Shown: in pieces, positions 1 through 13,400 of the stretch
Position numbering within the stretch: the stretch's first letter is position 1
How the letters are laid out: each line of letters opens with the position of its first letter
Origin: Sphagnum magellanicum
Taxonomy: Eukaryota; Streptophyta; Sphagnopsida; Sphagnales; Sphagnaceae
Length of the DNA stretch: 64,000 nucleotides
Assembly (NCBI GenBank): GCA_021904315.1
Contig: CM038912.1
Span: 5,047,061-5,111,060, forward strand
Direction of reading: 5' to 3'
The notes under the pieces: model-generated
Database searches by the model: none
What the model was told of the DNA's origin: nothing
Seen by the model: only the letters and a program-made list of their open reading frames with translations
Position numbers and translations under genes: made by a program

Positions 1-219
1 AACAGAGGGCGCGGAGTAGAGGGGAGGGATCTTCGTGCCCAATTTCTTTGATGTCGGGATTAATTCGCCCAACTAACTGTTGTCGAACTCACGGTTGCTT
101 TCTTTCATTTTTGGGCATGTTTAGGCATTTTGCTGCCTCATCCCAAGAGTGAACATGCCCCAGTTGACAATATAAGGGATTCCTCAGATTTCAACTCATG
201 TGCACTTAATTAATTCTGG

Positions 220-365
220 CAACAGCCAGCCACCCGCCCCCTCCCCATCCATTGGACGTCTGTTATGACTTCGCTGTGGAAGATTCAACCCCTTGAACTG
301 CGTTCACGCTGGGTTTCACCTTGGTCACATATTCTCTAGACGGTAGGTCCTGCAAGTGAGTAAGC
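220..365 (+). repeat. dispersed repeat, copy 1
   Basis: This stretch shares a block with 26578-26720: CCATCCATTGGACG, then a CTGTTAT segment, then TTTCACCTTGGT. The partners are co-linear but diverged. A shorter inverted copy of the CCATTGGA part lies at 25290-25325, and 19888-19923 shares the part just upstream. The class is unknown. No coding potential was seen in bases 1-431, which hold several CG dinucleotides unlike the DNA beyond 1.5 kb. Confidence 0.6.
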
Positions 366-480
366 AGGTGTGGGGTAATGCCCTCAGAGCAGGGTGTTTC
401 TCTGAAATAAGCGATTACCCACGGTCGAGATCAGTGTTGTGCGTGTAAGTGTAAATGGGTGTGTAAAATCGTGTAAAGCC

Positions 481-510
481 GTGTAAGTATAAATCTATTT
501 ATACTTACAC
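481..510. repeat. perfect 14-bp palindrome, 2-base loop
   Basis: GTGTAAGTATAAAT is followed by CT and then its exact reverse complement. It lies inside the hAT-like element and is a head-to-head pair of that element's subterminal motif. Confidence 0.85.
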
Positions 511-656
511 ATCGTGTAAAAGGTTAGTGGTACATTTACATTTAATTGTGTGTAAGTGTAAATGAGGTTCAAAACACTTACATGATGACTGTGTACAAAA
601 AAACTAGTCGTGTAAGTATAAAAAGGGATAAGCCTAGATTTAGGGTTTTGCAAGTT

Positions 657-786
657 TTTTGAGGTTATGTGTAGTGCGCTGTGCACCATAGCTGTTGCTC
701 GTTGCAAGCTTAGGAGCTTGCTTTTGAGGTTATGTGTAGTGCGCTGTCCACCATAGCTGTTGCTCGTTGCAAGCTTAGGAGCTTGC
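657..786 (+). repeat. 65-bp tandem duplication
   Basis: Two adjacent 65-bp copies (657-721 and 722-786) differ at one base (GTGCACC versus GTCCACC). Each contains GCAAGC and GCTTGC, an inverted pair. The duplication is inside the hAT-like element and looks recent. Confidence 0.9.
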
Positions 787-1184
787 TTTGCTGACGACTC
801 TCACATTTTCTACTTACGTTCTTATTTTACATTTAAAGAACATAAAGCAACACAAATTTTAATATAAACTAAAGTCTAAATACAGAATAGTTTTTAAAAT
901 TTTAAATACAAAAAATAAAAAACAGTGAAAAAAATGACATTATAAAACAATGCAAAAAAAAGAAAAGAAACAGTAGCTGTAAAAAAAAAGTGTAAAACAA
1001 TGTAAGTTTTTACACTTACACTTGCATTGCTTTACACCACCTAAAATTCATTTACATTGTTTAACAGTTACATTTATATGTCATTTTCATACACTTGCAC
1101 TTACACTTTTCTAAACAAACTTTATAAACTGCCAAATTAGATTACACTGTCTGTAAGTGTAAATTAATTTACACTGGTCCAGAC

Positions 1185-4100
1185 AAGGAACGCTTATCTT
1201 GGGAATACCCCTTCTGAGGCATTTTTATCCGTGCCTGAGGCACAAACAGTATCCACCCACTCCAATTTTCGTGTGATGAAAATTCAAATGTTTTGCCTTG
1301 GAATTGGCTGTATGCAAGCATTGCCTCTTTGATTTGGATGAGCTTTTGATCAAATCACTGCATGCATCCGGCGTCTAACTCCTGAACCCAATTGCCCACA
1401 CTTAAATGTGCACCAACGAAGGTGGTTCGGACGGCAAGTGGGTAGGAGGGGGTAGGGGTAAACTCATTTATGAAGCGCTCTTGAATCACTGGAGATTCAT
1501 CGTTGTGAAGATGTTGCCCATTTTCAAAGTTTCTCATCTCCATATTTGTATATAAGCAAATTCATATTCTAATGAAATCGCAAAGTTTCATTTTACTTTC
1601 AAGAAGAATCAACTCTTGGCTTTAAATTCCTATTCTAAGTTTCAAACTAGGTTGTTGTCATCAATGTTTGTAATGTGTTAGGATGACAATATTTTTAATA
1701 TATTATGAAAATGTGTGAAATCATTTGAAAGAAATCTAATGAGTATAAAATATTTAAAAACATTGTATCAAATGTTTTTTCCCTTCCCAAATTTAAAAGG
1801 CTTGAAATGCATTAAAAATGATATTAAAGTGCATTTATGGTCAAATGAACCAATGGTGCTCACTTGGGGTTCATTTTTTTCAAATGATGTGCAAAAACAA
1901 AATGATGCAACTTATTGAAAAACATAGAATTAAAAATTTATTTAAATATAAGTTGGTGCTTAAAATTGGATTAAGAGGGAATGTTTAGAATACATCTTGA
2001 ATATATTCAATTTCAATAAAATATTCTTTTGATATTTTATTATTCCAAAGCATACCAAAAACTATTTATTTATTTCACATGTTTTGTAAAATATATAAAG
2101 AATAATTTCCCCAAGCTTAGTGCGTTGTGACTTTAATCTTGGGCTTACAATCATGGTTGGGGCATGAAAAAACATGGCTAGTTAGCCTAGAGAATGCCCC
2201 AAGCACATTGCCACATGTTTGGAAAAATTGAAAGGAGGTGAATCCCAAACATTTTCAACTTTAAAATGGGAATCCCTTTGGGACTTGATTCCAAAGTCTT
2301 AAAAGGTCTCGAATATTTGGGACAAAATTGCAAATGGCAAACCTTGTCCAAATTGGGCACCATTTATATGTTTTGAAGTGTAAATATTGAAAATGACCTT
2401 GCATTTTCCATTTGAAAATTTCAAGTTATCATCAAAAGAATGACTAGTTTTAAATTAAATTGCATTTTGATTTTCAACTTTTAAAATTTTACAAATAGGA
2501 GTCAATGACCATCAAATTGAACATTTGATATGGTGTTGAATTTTTTTTTTTAAAAACTACAACTTTTCCCTTTGAAGATCCTCAATTGAAGTTCATGCTC
2601 ATTATGAAGCTTGTTATGAAGCTGTAAAGTAACAAAACTTGGTTTTAGGACTTCCACTATGGAGTTCCAAGAATAGAGGGAGTTCCAAGAATTTTATACA
2701 TTTCAATGTAACCCTACAGCAAATCACAAAGTATACTATAAAGAAGAATCGAATGTTTTTTCACAAGAAACCAAACCATGTGAATCAAGTAAATTTGGGT
2801 TGCCCATGATTAAAATCTAATACCACTTAGCTTTAACTTGTACTAACCAACTTGTTGTTTGGTTTGTGCAATTGAACTTGTTTATAAACTTTCATTAGCC
2901 CCCTTTTTTTAGTCCCATCTCAGAGTTCCACAAAGTTTTTCAACCCCTAGTTTTAATGCATGGATTTAAAAAACATGCCTTGGGTTACATTATATTACAT
3001 TTTTGGGAATTGACAAAATATTTTCCTTCAATACGATTTCACAAGCCCAAGGACATGTATTTGGGGAGAGTCTTTATAAGAAGTGCATAGTTTAATCAAA
3101 ATGAATTGGTAAAATATGATTGTCATTCAAGTAAAATATTGTCACAATCACGATTTACATGTTGACATAAAAAAATATTTTTATTATTATTACCCAAAGA
3201 TGTCACATTATAGTATTATATAAAGACATATTTTTAAATTTTTCATAAATATGTTATTTTAAAATAATTTGATGACCATCAAAAAATTCATTAAGGAATG
3301 AAACCATGTTTTAAAATACATTAAAAATATCATTGTACAAGTTCATTCAAAATTATCAATATCAACTTAAAAGTAGAATATTAAAAAAAATTATAAATAT
3401 AAAATATACCACCCACATATTTATATAATTTATTTTGTTATTTACTTGTGCTAATAACTTGGTGAATTATTTACCAACCAATCCAACAAAAGTTGGTTTT
3501 TCATCCTTGAAATGGTGACATACACTTCTAGTTGGAACTTTCATGAACAATTCCCATATTAATGTGTTATTTTTATGAGAAAAAAAGGTGTTTTACAATT
3601 GGTGATGCAATTCAATTACATTGGACATTTGCAACTCATTATATTTATACACCTTGAATGCTAATGAACAAGTCACATGAATTGCAAAGTTACAACTCAT
3701 TATATATGATGTCATATTGACATCATTAATTATCATCCATTTATTAAAATTTGACAGATGGCACTAAGAAAAAATTTAGACATAAAAATTCTTTTTTTTT
3801 CAAAATATTGATCTCCATCATCCATTATGATTGTTTGATGATGGTTTGAGATTGTGACACATGGCATAATTTTAAAAATTACAACATGACATATTAATTA
3901 TATTCTGAAAAAATAAATAAAAATAAATATCTATAATATTGTAACTAATTAGATTGTACATAATTATAGAGGTAGGTTGATAGGTTTTAAGACCTACATA
4001 TTTACATATTTACCTAAGACTTACCTACCTATTTACTTACATAGGAAGGTAGAAAAGTAAGACCTAGACTTATTATGTAAGTTAAATTAAATTAAATACA

Positions 4101-6180
4101 ATTAAATTAATGATTTTTTTAATTGAATTAATTATTTAATATATAATTATTTGAAATAATCAATTATTTGACTTCATATAATTAAATATAATATGATTAA
4201 TTATCTAAATTTATATAATTACTCACTTATCATTTGAATTTTTGAAAAAAATTATTAATTATTTTAATTAATTAATTAATTATATCAATCAATTTTATTT
4301 ATAATTCATAATAATTATTTATCAGTTTAATTAATTATTTCATAATAACTAGGAAAATTACATATTAATCAATAAATAATAATTTTTTTAAAAAAGTAAT
4401 TCACAAATAGATATTGAATATTAAATATGAATTTGGGTAGAAAACATGAAGTTATAAATAGGCATATCCATATGTACATTGAATTGAAATAATATAATAT
4501 ACACATTGCTTTTAGTTTCACATTTAAAATAATTATTTAGTTAATTAATTTAAATAATTAATTATTTGGTAATTATTGATGAATTAATAATTATCCTAAA
4601 TAATTGATCTAAGTTATTATGAAATATTTCCAACTTGGACAAATATTTAATTAATTATTAATTAATTAATTAATTAATTAATTAGTTACTTAAAATTAAT
4701 TATATGAATTACACTTATTTATTCATATTAATAGTCAATTATTTAATATAATCAATAAGTTCATATTAAGTAAGTGTATTAAACATAGTTAATATTTAAT
4801 ACTCAAATTATTGAAACAATAATTTTTTATTAAACATTACATATGAATATGTATCCTTATTAAATTATAAGCAATTACATAATAATCATAACATATTTGA
4901 ATAATATTACTTTAGTAATGATGCACTAATCATATACTAATTGTATCAATGGGAATCATAATTGAAAACTAATTACAAATGTATCCCACAATAGGTGGTG
5001 GAAATGTGAACACGTGGTATGATCTCATGTATGTACATTATACATTAGTTACAATATAGTTGTTGCTTTAGTGGCACATTTGTAATAATTCTAAAGTAGT
5101 TGCCACATGCAATTACAATGCAATTCAAGTTGAAAAAGTCAAACATGGTTTATTACATACCCAAACATAAAATGATCGCTAAGTTTTGATTGCAAATGTT
5201 AGAATAAGGGCTTGCCCTACTCAAAATTTCTAAAAGAAATGGGAAGGGGCAAATATGATTCTTACTTTGATGATTCACCTGGGTAATTTTGTCAAATTGA
5301 AGACTACAAATTATATTGATGCATGGTGGCATGACATTACGTTTTGCAACATGATATTAATGCATGACATGCCATAGGTTGAAGGTGTTAATGTGACCAT
5401 GATCATGCAATGTATTTTTCTTTCAAATTTGTGTTGTAACCAAAATGAGAATGATACATAATGATACATAGGAAAATTTATTTAGATTTGGATATAAGCT
5501 AAACATGAAAATAATTAATTTTTTTTAATTCTATATTTTGGTTATATGTAATCAAATTTATTTAAAATGTTGACATCAATATAAATTTTTTAAGGAAAAA
5601 ATTCATTTAATGACAAAAAAAAGGGTTTTAACCATGTATATTTTTCTTTGTTAATGTAAATGAAGCTAATTTTACTATAAAAAATGAGGGAAAAAAAATC
5701 CCAATTAAGGTTTAGGGCAATGGGGCATCTTTGCCTCTCAACTTATTTTTTGTTTTGTTGTTTCTTTTTACCTCAAATTTGGTTGAGCCTAGAAGGAAGC
5801 ACACTCTACAATGCTATCGACCCTACTTGTATTTTTTTTCTTTCACAATGTTGAAAAGGTGCATGTGTTGTCCCTCTCTTTTTCTTTCCCCTCTTTCACA
5901 ACTTTGAACTTTGTGTGTAGGACTTAAATTTTGTTTGTGTGGTTAGTCAAACACTATGCAAAGTGTGTATAATAAAAAGATGTATGTTGAAAGAAATTGT
6001 TAGTCACAACAAAATTTGTGCATGTTCAAGGGGTTGCGACTATCGAAGAACCAAAGCCACAAAGAGCTCCTGGTCAAGGGTCATGAAAAAGGGTCAACTG
6101 TGGGAGTCCATCAAAAGAAGGCATTACTAGTTAGGGGTCACAAGGAGGAGTTGACAAAGGGGATTTCAATAAGTGGAAAA
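1185..6180. other. no gene seen; AT-rich DNA
   Basis: The part 1185-1520 keeps CG dinucleotides and is more complex. It contains a 62-codon minus-strand reading frame (1355-1543) that I could not assign. From 1521 on the DNA is very AT-rich and CG is almost absent (about ten by eye up to 5.8 kb). ATTA and TTAAT tracts are dense at 4.0-4.9 kb. Open frames are short and have no recognisable domain. Confidence 0.7.
4647..4684. repeat. (ATTA)n microsatellite
   Basis: A run of TTAA/ATTA units sits within an AT-rich stretch. Confidence 0.9.
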
Positions 6181-6183
6181 CGC

Positions 6184-6360
6184 TAATGCAATGGTCAGCA
6201 AAAAGGATTGTCGTGACTAGGTGGTCTTTTTATTTTTTTTGTTAATGCAATAGTTGAGGAAGAGGATCATCATGACCAAGAGGTTTTTTTCTTTGTTTCC
6301 TCGTTAATGCAATAGTCGACAAAGAGGATCATCATCACCAGGAGGCTTTGGTTTTTTCTT
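6184..6360 (+). repeat. three-copy imperfect tandem repeat, unit about 60 bp
   Basis: TAATGCAAT begins each copy at 6184, 6243 and 6305. It is followed by GTC/GTT, a GGAT segment, a GAC/CACC segment and a T-rich tail. The spacing is 59 then 62 bp. Confidence 0.75.
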
Positions 6361-7289
6361 CTTGACCCCTCATGTGCCTACTCATGTGATTAAAGACCCT
6401 TTCTAGTCACAAAAAACTTTATTGTTTTTTCTTTTCCTTCTAAACCCTCCTATCTTTTGGTCACAAGACTTTTACTTTTTTTTTCTTCTCGTTGATCTCC
6501 CCCCCCATCTCTTAATTACATGACGTTATTGTTTTTTTCTTCTTCTTTTCAACCCCCTAGTCATTTGTTCACATGGCCTTTATTATTTTTTTCTTATTAT
6601 TCTCAATCCTTCTTGTGACTAAAAACCATTTTTTTCCTTCTACTCAAACCCCCCTCCCCCTCCCACTTCACCATTTTTAGTGAATAGTGCTCTACTTTGG
6701 ACAATGTGATTGTTATTGAAACATTTTTTTAATGCTAAGGTAGCATGTAGAAGGAGACTATGACAATGTCCTACAAATTAAGACTAAACAAGAGTGTAGC
6801 ATGATCCAAGGTAGTTGTGGACCTAGTCTTAATGTTTCTACAGAGTTTGGGTAGTTGGGTGATACTACTATAGTCCTATCAACTACTAAACTGGTTGTAA
6901 GAGATGTCATAGTTTTGTATGCGACTTCAAAATAAGGGAAAAATTCAAGTACAAATATTTCAGTTTTGGAAATTAAGTTTTGAAATTTTGTTTTATTTTT
7001 TAGTGATGTCATAAATTGCAGTAGTTCATGGTTCAAGCTTGATCACTTTGTATTTCTAATTTGTGCATTGATATTATTAAAATTTGTTTTCATCATTTCT
7101 TTTTTGGTTTGTAGACTATATTAATATCCTCTCATAATTTTGGGATAGAAATGTAGATTGCACTTATGGTAAAGTAGACTATTCTTGATCCATTTCCAAC
7201 TAAATCAATTTTACATTGGCTATTTAGCAAACTACTTTTTCCTATCTATTGTACCATGCCTTGTATAAGATTGTTCATACATGTAATAC
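6361..7289. other. no gene seen; pyrimidine-rich then AT-rich DNA
   Basis: The part 6361-6660 is strongly C/T-rich on the plus strand, with repeated TTTTTTC and CCCC tracts. The rest is unremarkable AT-rich sequence. The short minus-strand frame at 6758-7036 has no recognisable domain. Confidence 0.6.
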
Positions 7290-7700
7290 TGCTATAATAT
7301 TTTGCAATATTTTGTTGATATGCAATAATATGGCATAATATTGTTATAGATTGCATTGCATGACAAGTATGCAACATTTTGATTGATACATACTTGGCAT
7401 ATGTGTTTTTGGCATTTTATTGATATGCATACTATTATAGTATTGCTACAATATTTTGCAATATTTGTTGATATGTAATAATATGGCATAGTATTGCTAT
7501 AGATTGCATGGCAAGTATGAGCATTTTGATTGATACATACTTGGCATATGTGCTTTTGGCATTTTGTTGATATGTAATCATATGGCATAGTATTGTAACA
7601 AATTGCATTGCATGGCAAGTATGTAGCATTTTGATTGACACATACTTAACATATGTGTTTATTGCATTTTGTTGATACATACTTGGCATTTTGCATATTA
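7290..7700 (+). repeat. tandem repeat, unit about 99 bp
   Basis: TATGGCATA occurs at 7329, 7482 and 7581, each time followed by a TATTG segment, a TTGCAT segment, a GCATTTTGATTGA segment, CATACTT and TTGGCATTTT. The second and third copies are 99 bp apart. The first is 153 bp from the second because it carries extra sequence, and a partial fourth copy ends near 7700. Overlapping minus-strand frames here are by-products of the repeat. Confidence 0.85.
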
Positions 7701-9184
7701 TATTATAATAGAAGTTTTTTAGGGATGTTGCCATATTATTTCCCTCTATACCAATTGAAGTTTGAAATGAATTGTATTGTATTGTAGCAGTTGTAAAAAT
7801 AAACCTTTGTGCCAAGGGACCACAACCATTTGGAACTACTCATGAAGTAGTTTGTGTTTGTTAGTATTGACAAGCTAGAACATGTTAATCCTAATTGTTG
7901 GATTAGTCATTTATAGTTGTGGAAAATGTGAATTAATCTTGCAAGGAAGTTTCATATCTTATAATTTGAATTGAATCCTTCTTTCTAATCCACATTCATG
8001 TTCATTCTTTTACTTGGTCAAGATTGCAATTTGGCATGATGATATCAAGATTAAAATCAATTTCACTTTTATCATTTTCTCTAACATTCTTCTTTGAATG
8101 TTACATTATTTCATACACGTCTTAATTCTAATGTATTTATCATGAAACATGTTTTGACCAAAATGTAAATTCATTTTCCCTAGTTTGTGCTTGTCAACAT
8201 AAATTTCTTGAAGACATTGAACATGTCAATGAAATTGAGATGTGTTCAAAAGTGTGAACCAATAGTCTAAAATGTGTTGTTTGTGTCCAATGATAACACT
8301 TGATCACAACTGGTCCTATCAAAGGCACATGGGACAAGTTGAAAAATTGTTTGGTCCCCCCTTTTTTTTCCTTTGTAATGTTTTCATCATGACTTCTCAT
8401 TATGTCCTTAATTTTGGTGAAACTAGGACCCAATATGTAAGTGGCTACTACCATATGGATAATATTATTTACATGTCTACAACATACTTGTCCACACTTT
8501 CTCAATTCTTATCATGGTTATTTTCATGTTGCTAGTAGCTATTAGGTCAATGGCACTTACATTTATTCTTTCCACCAATTTGCAAAAGTTATCCCACATG
8601 ACCAATTTATCACCTAGTAGTATTTGTTCCTCCATATTTTTATCTTTTTAATTGAGTCTATGATTTTATCTCCATGTTTTGTTATCAAACTTTTTTGTTT
8701 CAATGTATCACCTTGTTGTTTGGAAATAATATTTGGTTGTGTTACATATAGTGTAACACAATGTATCATTATTGCACAATGTTTAATGTATTGATTTATT
8801 TCAAGTTTTGCAAAGATGTCAAATATTAAATCAATGAATCTTTCCATTAAAAATGATGGGAGGGCAATTGATGTCACTTACAAAGGTTGGACTGAAATCC
8901 ACAACTAGTACATTAATACAATGATAATATAAAAAACTTACTTGATGTTTACTTCTTTGAATGTTGTATTGCCATGCATCTTTCTCCAACAAGATTTGAT
9001 TAAATCACCATCAAGCTATCCAAATTTGTAATTAAGCCTTGGATGAACAAGGTAACAAGCTTGTGTTGAAACCTTGGTGTTCATTCAAAATGTGACCCAA
9101 GATCTTAATTTTTAAAATAATTTTCATTGAAAGTTCAACAAATATTCATAACACACTGAAAAATGCAAATATCAATTAAAGTCG
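7701..9184. other. no gene seen; AT-rich DNA
   Basis: Frames of 87-103 codons on both strands at 8194-8877 overlap each other and have no recognisable motif. I see no splice-bounded coding stretch. Confidence 0.6.
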
Positions 9185-10420
9185 AAAAGTGGTTGGAAAT
9201 GTGTAACACATGTCAATTTCTCCCCAAATGCAAAGATTTCTTTTTCAAGTGTCAAATATTAATAATACACTCAATGTATTGTTCACATCACATGTTAGTA
9301 GCATAGTGGTGCATTTTTATTAAATTAATTCATTTTTTATTTTACCCATACATTTCAAAATGTGGCAACCTCTTGTCTATTTATTTTGAAAAATTTCTCA
9401 TTCTTTCCATGTTTAAACAGGTTGAAAAACCCTTAGTGTACCAAAAGATCTTTAATGTATCAATAGATAATTAAAATATCAATAAATCTTTAATGTATCA
9501 ATAACATATGGTTAATAATAGTTAGTTATAATCAAAAAATTGATGGTAAATGTATACTAGATGTCGAATTTTAATATGTAAGGTTTATTTCTAAAGTGTG
9601 AAAATATGTTTGTAATACATTCAATGTATTGCTCACATCACATATTGATAATAACTTTTAATGATTGTTTACTAAATTAATTGTTGTTTTAACTTACCCA
9701 TAAACTTGGAAATGTGGCAACTTCTTGTCCATCTATTTTGAAAAAAAAATCATTCTGTATATATTTAAACATGTTGCAAAAACCTTAGTATATCAAAAAA
9801 TATTTAGTATATCAATAAATCATTAATGTATCAATAACGTATGGTTAATAATAATTTGCTATAATTGAAATATGATGGTAAATATATACTAGGTGTCAAA
9901 ATTTTCATATGTATGATTTATTTCTTGAATGTGAAAATATATTAATAGTACATTCAATGTATTGCTCACATCATGTGTTGATAGTAGATTAATGGTTTTT
10001 CACTAAATTAACAATTGTTTTACCTTACCTATAAACTTGGAAATGTGGCAACCTTTTGTTTATTTGTTTTGAAAAAATTCTTGTCCTTTCTACGTTTAGA
10101 TTGATTAAAATCCTTAGTGTTTGAACAAATCTTTAATATATCAATAAATCCTTGGCATATAAAAAAATGTGACAAATTATAATTAGTTATGATTAAAAAG
10201 TGGTGTTAAATGTATATCAAATGTCGAGTTTTCATACATAGCCATTTATTTCTCAAGTGTGAAATATTAGTAATAATTCAATGTATTGTTCACACCATGT
10301 GTCAATAGTGAATTGGTGGTTTGGTACTAAATTAACAATTATTTAACCTTAACCATAAACTTGGAAATGTGATAATATCTTATCCATGTATTTTGAAATT
10401 TTAATGTATTGATATTTTTG
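9185..10420 (+). repeat. satellite-like tandem array, four units of about 324-350 bp
   Basis: TCAATGTATTG(C/T)TCACA recurs at 9271, 9621, 9954 and 10278. Around each anchor the same order of segments is seen: an aagtgtgaaa segment upstream, then TTACCCATAAACTTGGAAATGTGG, CTATTTTGAAAA and an AATGTATCAATAA segment. The unit length falls along the array (350, 333, 324 bp). Copies are diverged by substitutions and small indels, so the array is old. No coding potential was seen. Confidence 0.9.
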
Positions 10421-13400
10421 ATACATTAACAATTATGGTATAGAAACAATCATTTAAATGTTTATTTATAAAACTTATTATCCATGTAGTCATTTTGAAA
10501 ATTACCCCACCCTTCCTTACATAATATATATGTATCGTAGAATTTATGTTGATGATATACCATGATGCATGATAACATAATGCATGATGAAATATGATGC
10601 ATTAATACATTGTTATTTTGATACACAACAAAGTTTTTAAAAAAATTCAGTGCTCCTTGCATTATTTACTACTAGGTAAAAATGATTTTACTAACAATTA
10701 CCCTGCTTTCATTCACATGCACACATTTTTAATCTGGGGTAGGATGCCCTTGACTTCAAAAAGGTACTAAAGTAGGCACCTACCATCAAAACTTGGCGAT
10801 CATTTTATGCTAAGGAATTACATATGTATGTACAATGTGTATAAATTATCACATAAAAAACCCATTTTCAACTCACTTACAATTATTATGTAACTAACTA
10901 ATTTTCTGATGTGTCAATTTATTTATTAATATTCATTATTTTATTAATAGTTGTATATGAGTTGTTTCTTGAGCTTTAATTTCAAGGTAGTGTGGTTTCG
11001 ACAAATGCGATTTCTCTTAATGTGCACTGTGATGATTGAATTAAACCCCATAAATTTTCAACAACATTAAATCTTGATATTTGTAATGAATGCCACTATT
11101 TTATTTATAACCTCCCTTGGGCCTTATTGATTTCATTTAACCAAAACAAATTCATCTTTCTATTGTTTTAATATTCTCAATTGTATTTCTTTTGGAATAA
11201 TAGGAAAAACAACATAGGATCTTTATCCTTCCGAGCATTTTATAACTTTTTTGATGGCAGGTCAATTTTGGCCACAAACTCTAAACCTAATGAATATCGA
11301 ATGGCTAAAAGAAGGAATCATTTTCTTGGCAGCCTTTTCAAAATGGATTCAATGACCTTTAAAACTCTTATGTCGTATATTTAATCAAATGCATTATATG
11401 AACATTGCCAAATTATATAGATGTATGCATTACTTATCCATGACAGAAAATTTAAGTCAATTGCATTGTTTAATATTTTATTATTATTTTAAGATGAAAA
11501 TTATAGTTAAGACAAGGACTCAAATTATTATGTCCAATTTAGATTTTATTTTCTACTAAATTAATATGACATCATTCTAGTTATAGTCATACACTAATCC
11601 ACTATAATCATGAAATAATAAATGTAATAAAAATCCAAAATAATCCTTTGTAGTCCTTTTACGTTAGACCATCCTTTTGGGTACCCTAACAATGAATATG
11701 CCCAATAGGTTATCTAAATTTTCTTTAATTGATAAGATTCAATTTTTTAAAATTTTGTTTCATATCAAAGACCTATTTAGGTAACAAATTAATTCCCACA
11801 AGAAAGTTCTTTCAATTTTCATAACTGTGGTCTTGGTCCTTAAATGAAGACTAACTTCAGATTTATTAATGCCAAACTAGCTCAAATATCAATTAATACC
11901 ATAGTATTTGGGCTAGTTTGACATTAATTAATTTTTTGTGATTTTAAAGATGAATAAGTAGTAATTATGTCAAAAGTTCCCCAAGAAAAGAAATTCAATA
12001 TTTTTTACTTGTGTTATTTTTTCCTCATTCAATGTGTTTTGTTTATTAAGTACTTTTGGAAAGAAATCAAGTGATTTTCTAGTATGTGCACACAAAAAAG
12101 TTAACATATTGATTATAGAAAATAAAAATGATTCTTTCTTAGTGTTTAAAAACACACTAGTTAACCCCCTTAACTTCATGAAAGCTCAATTGGCATTAGT
12201 TTGTTTCTAATTAATATTCAACCTATGTCAATTTATAATTAATACCTCAACCTTTCTTGAATATAAAATTAATTTCAAAATGAATGTCAAATTGAATTTT
12301 TGATAATGAAATATTTGACAATGGATTGTCAAATTGGCCCAAGCAGTACAATTGCATGATAATTGTTTTGGACCTATAAATTTAAATAAGGATATAGAGG
12401 TCTCCAAAAGCCCCAATGAACAAAATGATTATTTTGATCAACTAGCTATAATGATGGGCCTAGATGATGGCATTTACATTATCTTGGAATTTAAATTGTC
12501 CAATTTTTCATATTTATAGGGGGTGTTGGAGAACCTATTTTTACCTGTCTTCATATATTCAATTATGATTTTTTTTGATGCAGTGTATTTTTAGGGCAAT
12601 TTCAATGACAATCTTAACATCTTGTTTTTAATTGGAGATATGTTGTAGACATAAGGCCCACTTTACAAAATGTAAGGCCTTCGTTAGAGCTACAAGAAAG
12701 CTCATCCAAATGTTAGTAGCTTCGTACTTTACTCCAAACAAGGTTCAATTGAGGGCATGAAGCTTTTGGACACTTAAATTCTAATTATAGATCCTAAAAT
12801 CTAAAATATTTTACTACCACCTATTCAATACATAGTTCCAATTTTAAGAACTAACTTGTTGACATATGATTTCTTCTTGATTGGAATTCATGTTCTAATG
12901 ATATCATATATTAAAATGTTTGTAACTTATTTTGTGTGTGGATGAAAAAATTTCCATATCCATTTTGTGTATGGATGAGAACCAATAGGCATCCACTTTT
13001 TGAAGGATTTATAGATGTACAAAGGATGTTAATTATGTCTAGTAATCAATTCAAGGCTATTGGTTACTAAAAATAGTCTCAACTTTCATGTGCCTCAGGG
13101 CAAACACTAATTGGGAATAACAAATCAAATGTAGCACAATCTCAATGCTTTTATAGGACAAGTGCCCAAATCAAAATTATTTTTTCAATTTTTATTATTA
13201 TACTTGAATTATGATAAAAATTCTAAATATCAATGATATATCACATGTTTTAAATAAAGAGACATGATGTAGTGTTTAAAAATAAGTTATTTGAGTTCAA
13301 GATTTTAGGTTCAAATATTTTTTCCAATAGTCATCTTTTTCCTCTAATGACTTTGTTGGATGGATGACTTTCCTAATCAAATTGCACATGAAAAAAAAAA

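Larger units (their letters stand above)
432..1176. mobile_element. hAT-like non-autonomous element (MITE)
   Basis: The 745-bp segment starts CAGTGT and ends ACACTG. It is flanked by GTCGAGAT (424-431) and GTCCAGAC (1177-1184), an 8-bp target duplication with two mismatches. The inside is non-coding and carries many copies of GTGTAAGTGTAAAT in both orientations at both sides, like the subterminal transposase-binding repeats of hAT elements. Two examples are the perfect inverted pair 481-494/497-510 and the imperfect pair 990-1006/1021-1037. The terminal repeat is short (6 bp perfect), so the assignment rests mostly on the target duplication and the subterminal motif. No transposase is encoded, so mobility would need a partner element elsewhere. 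Confidence 0.55.

Noticed and set aside
1355-1543. 62-codon minus-strand frame with protein-like composition
   Set aside because: No family recognised, no splice sites or partner exons; kept only as a note in the gap entry.
7292-7815. Overlapping 108- and 126-codon minus frames
   Set aside because: They are created by the 99-bp tandem repeat.
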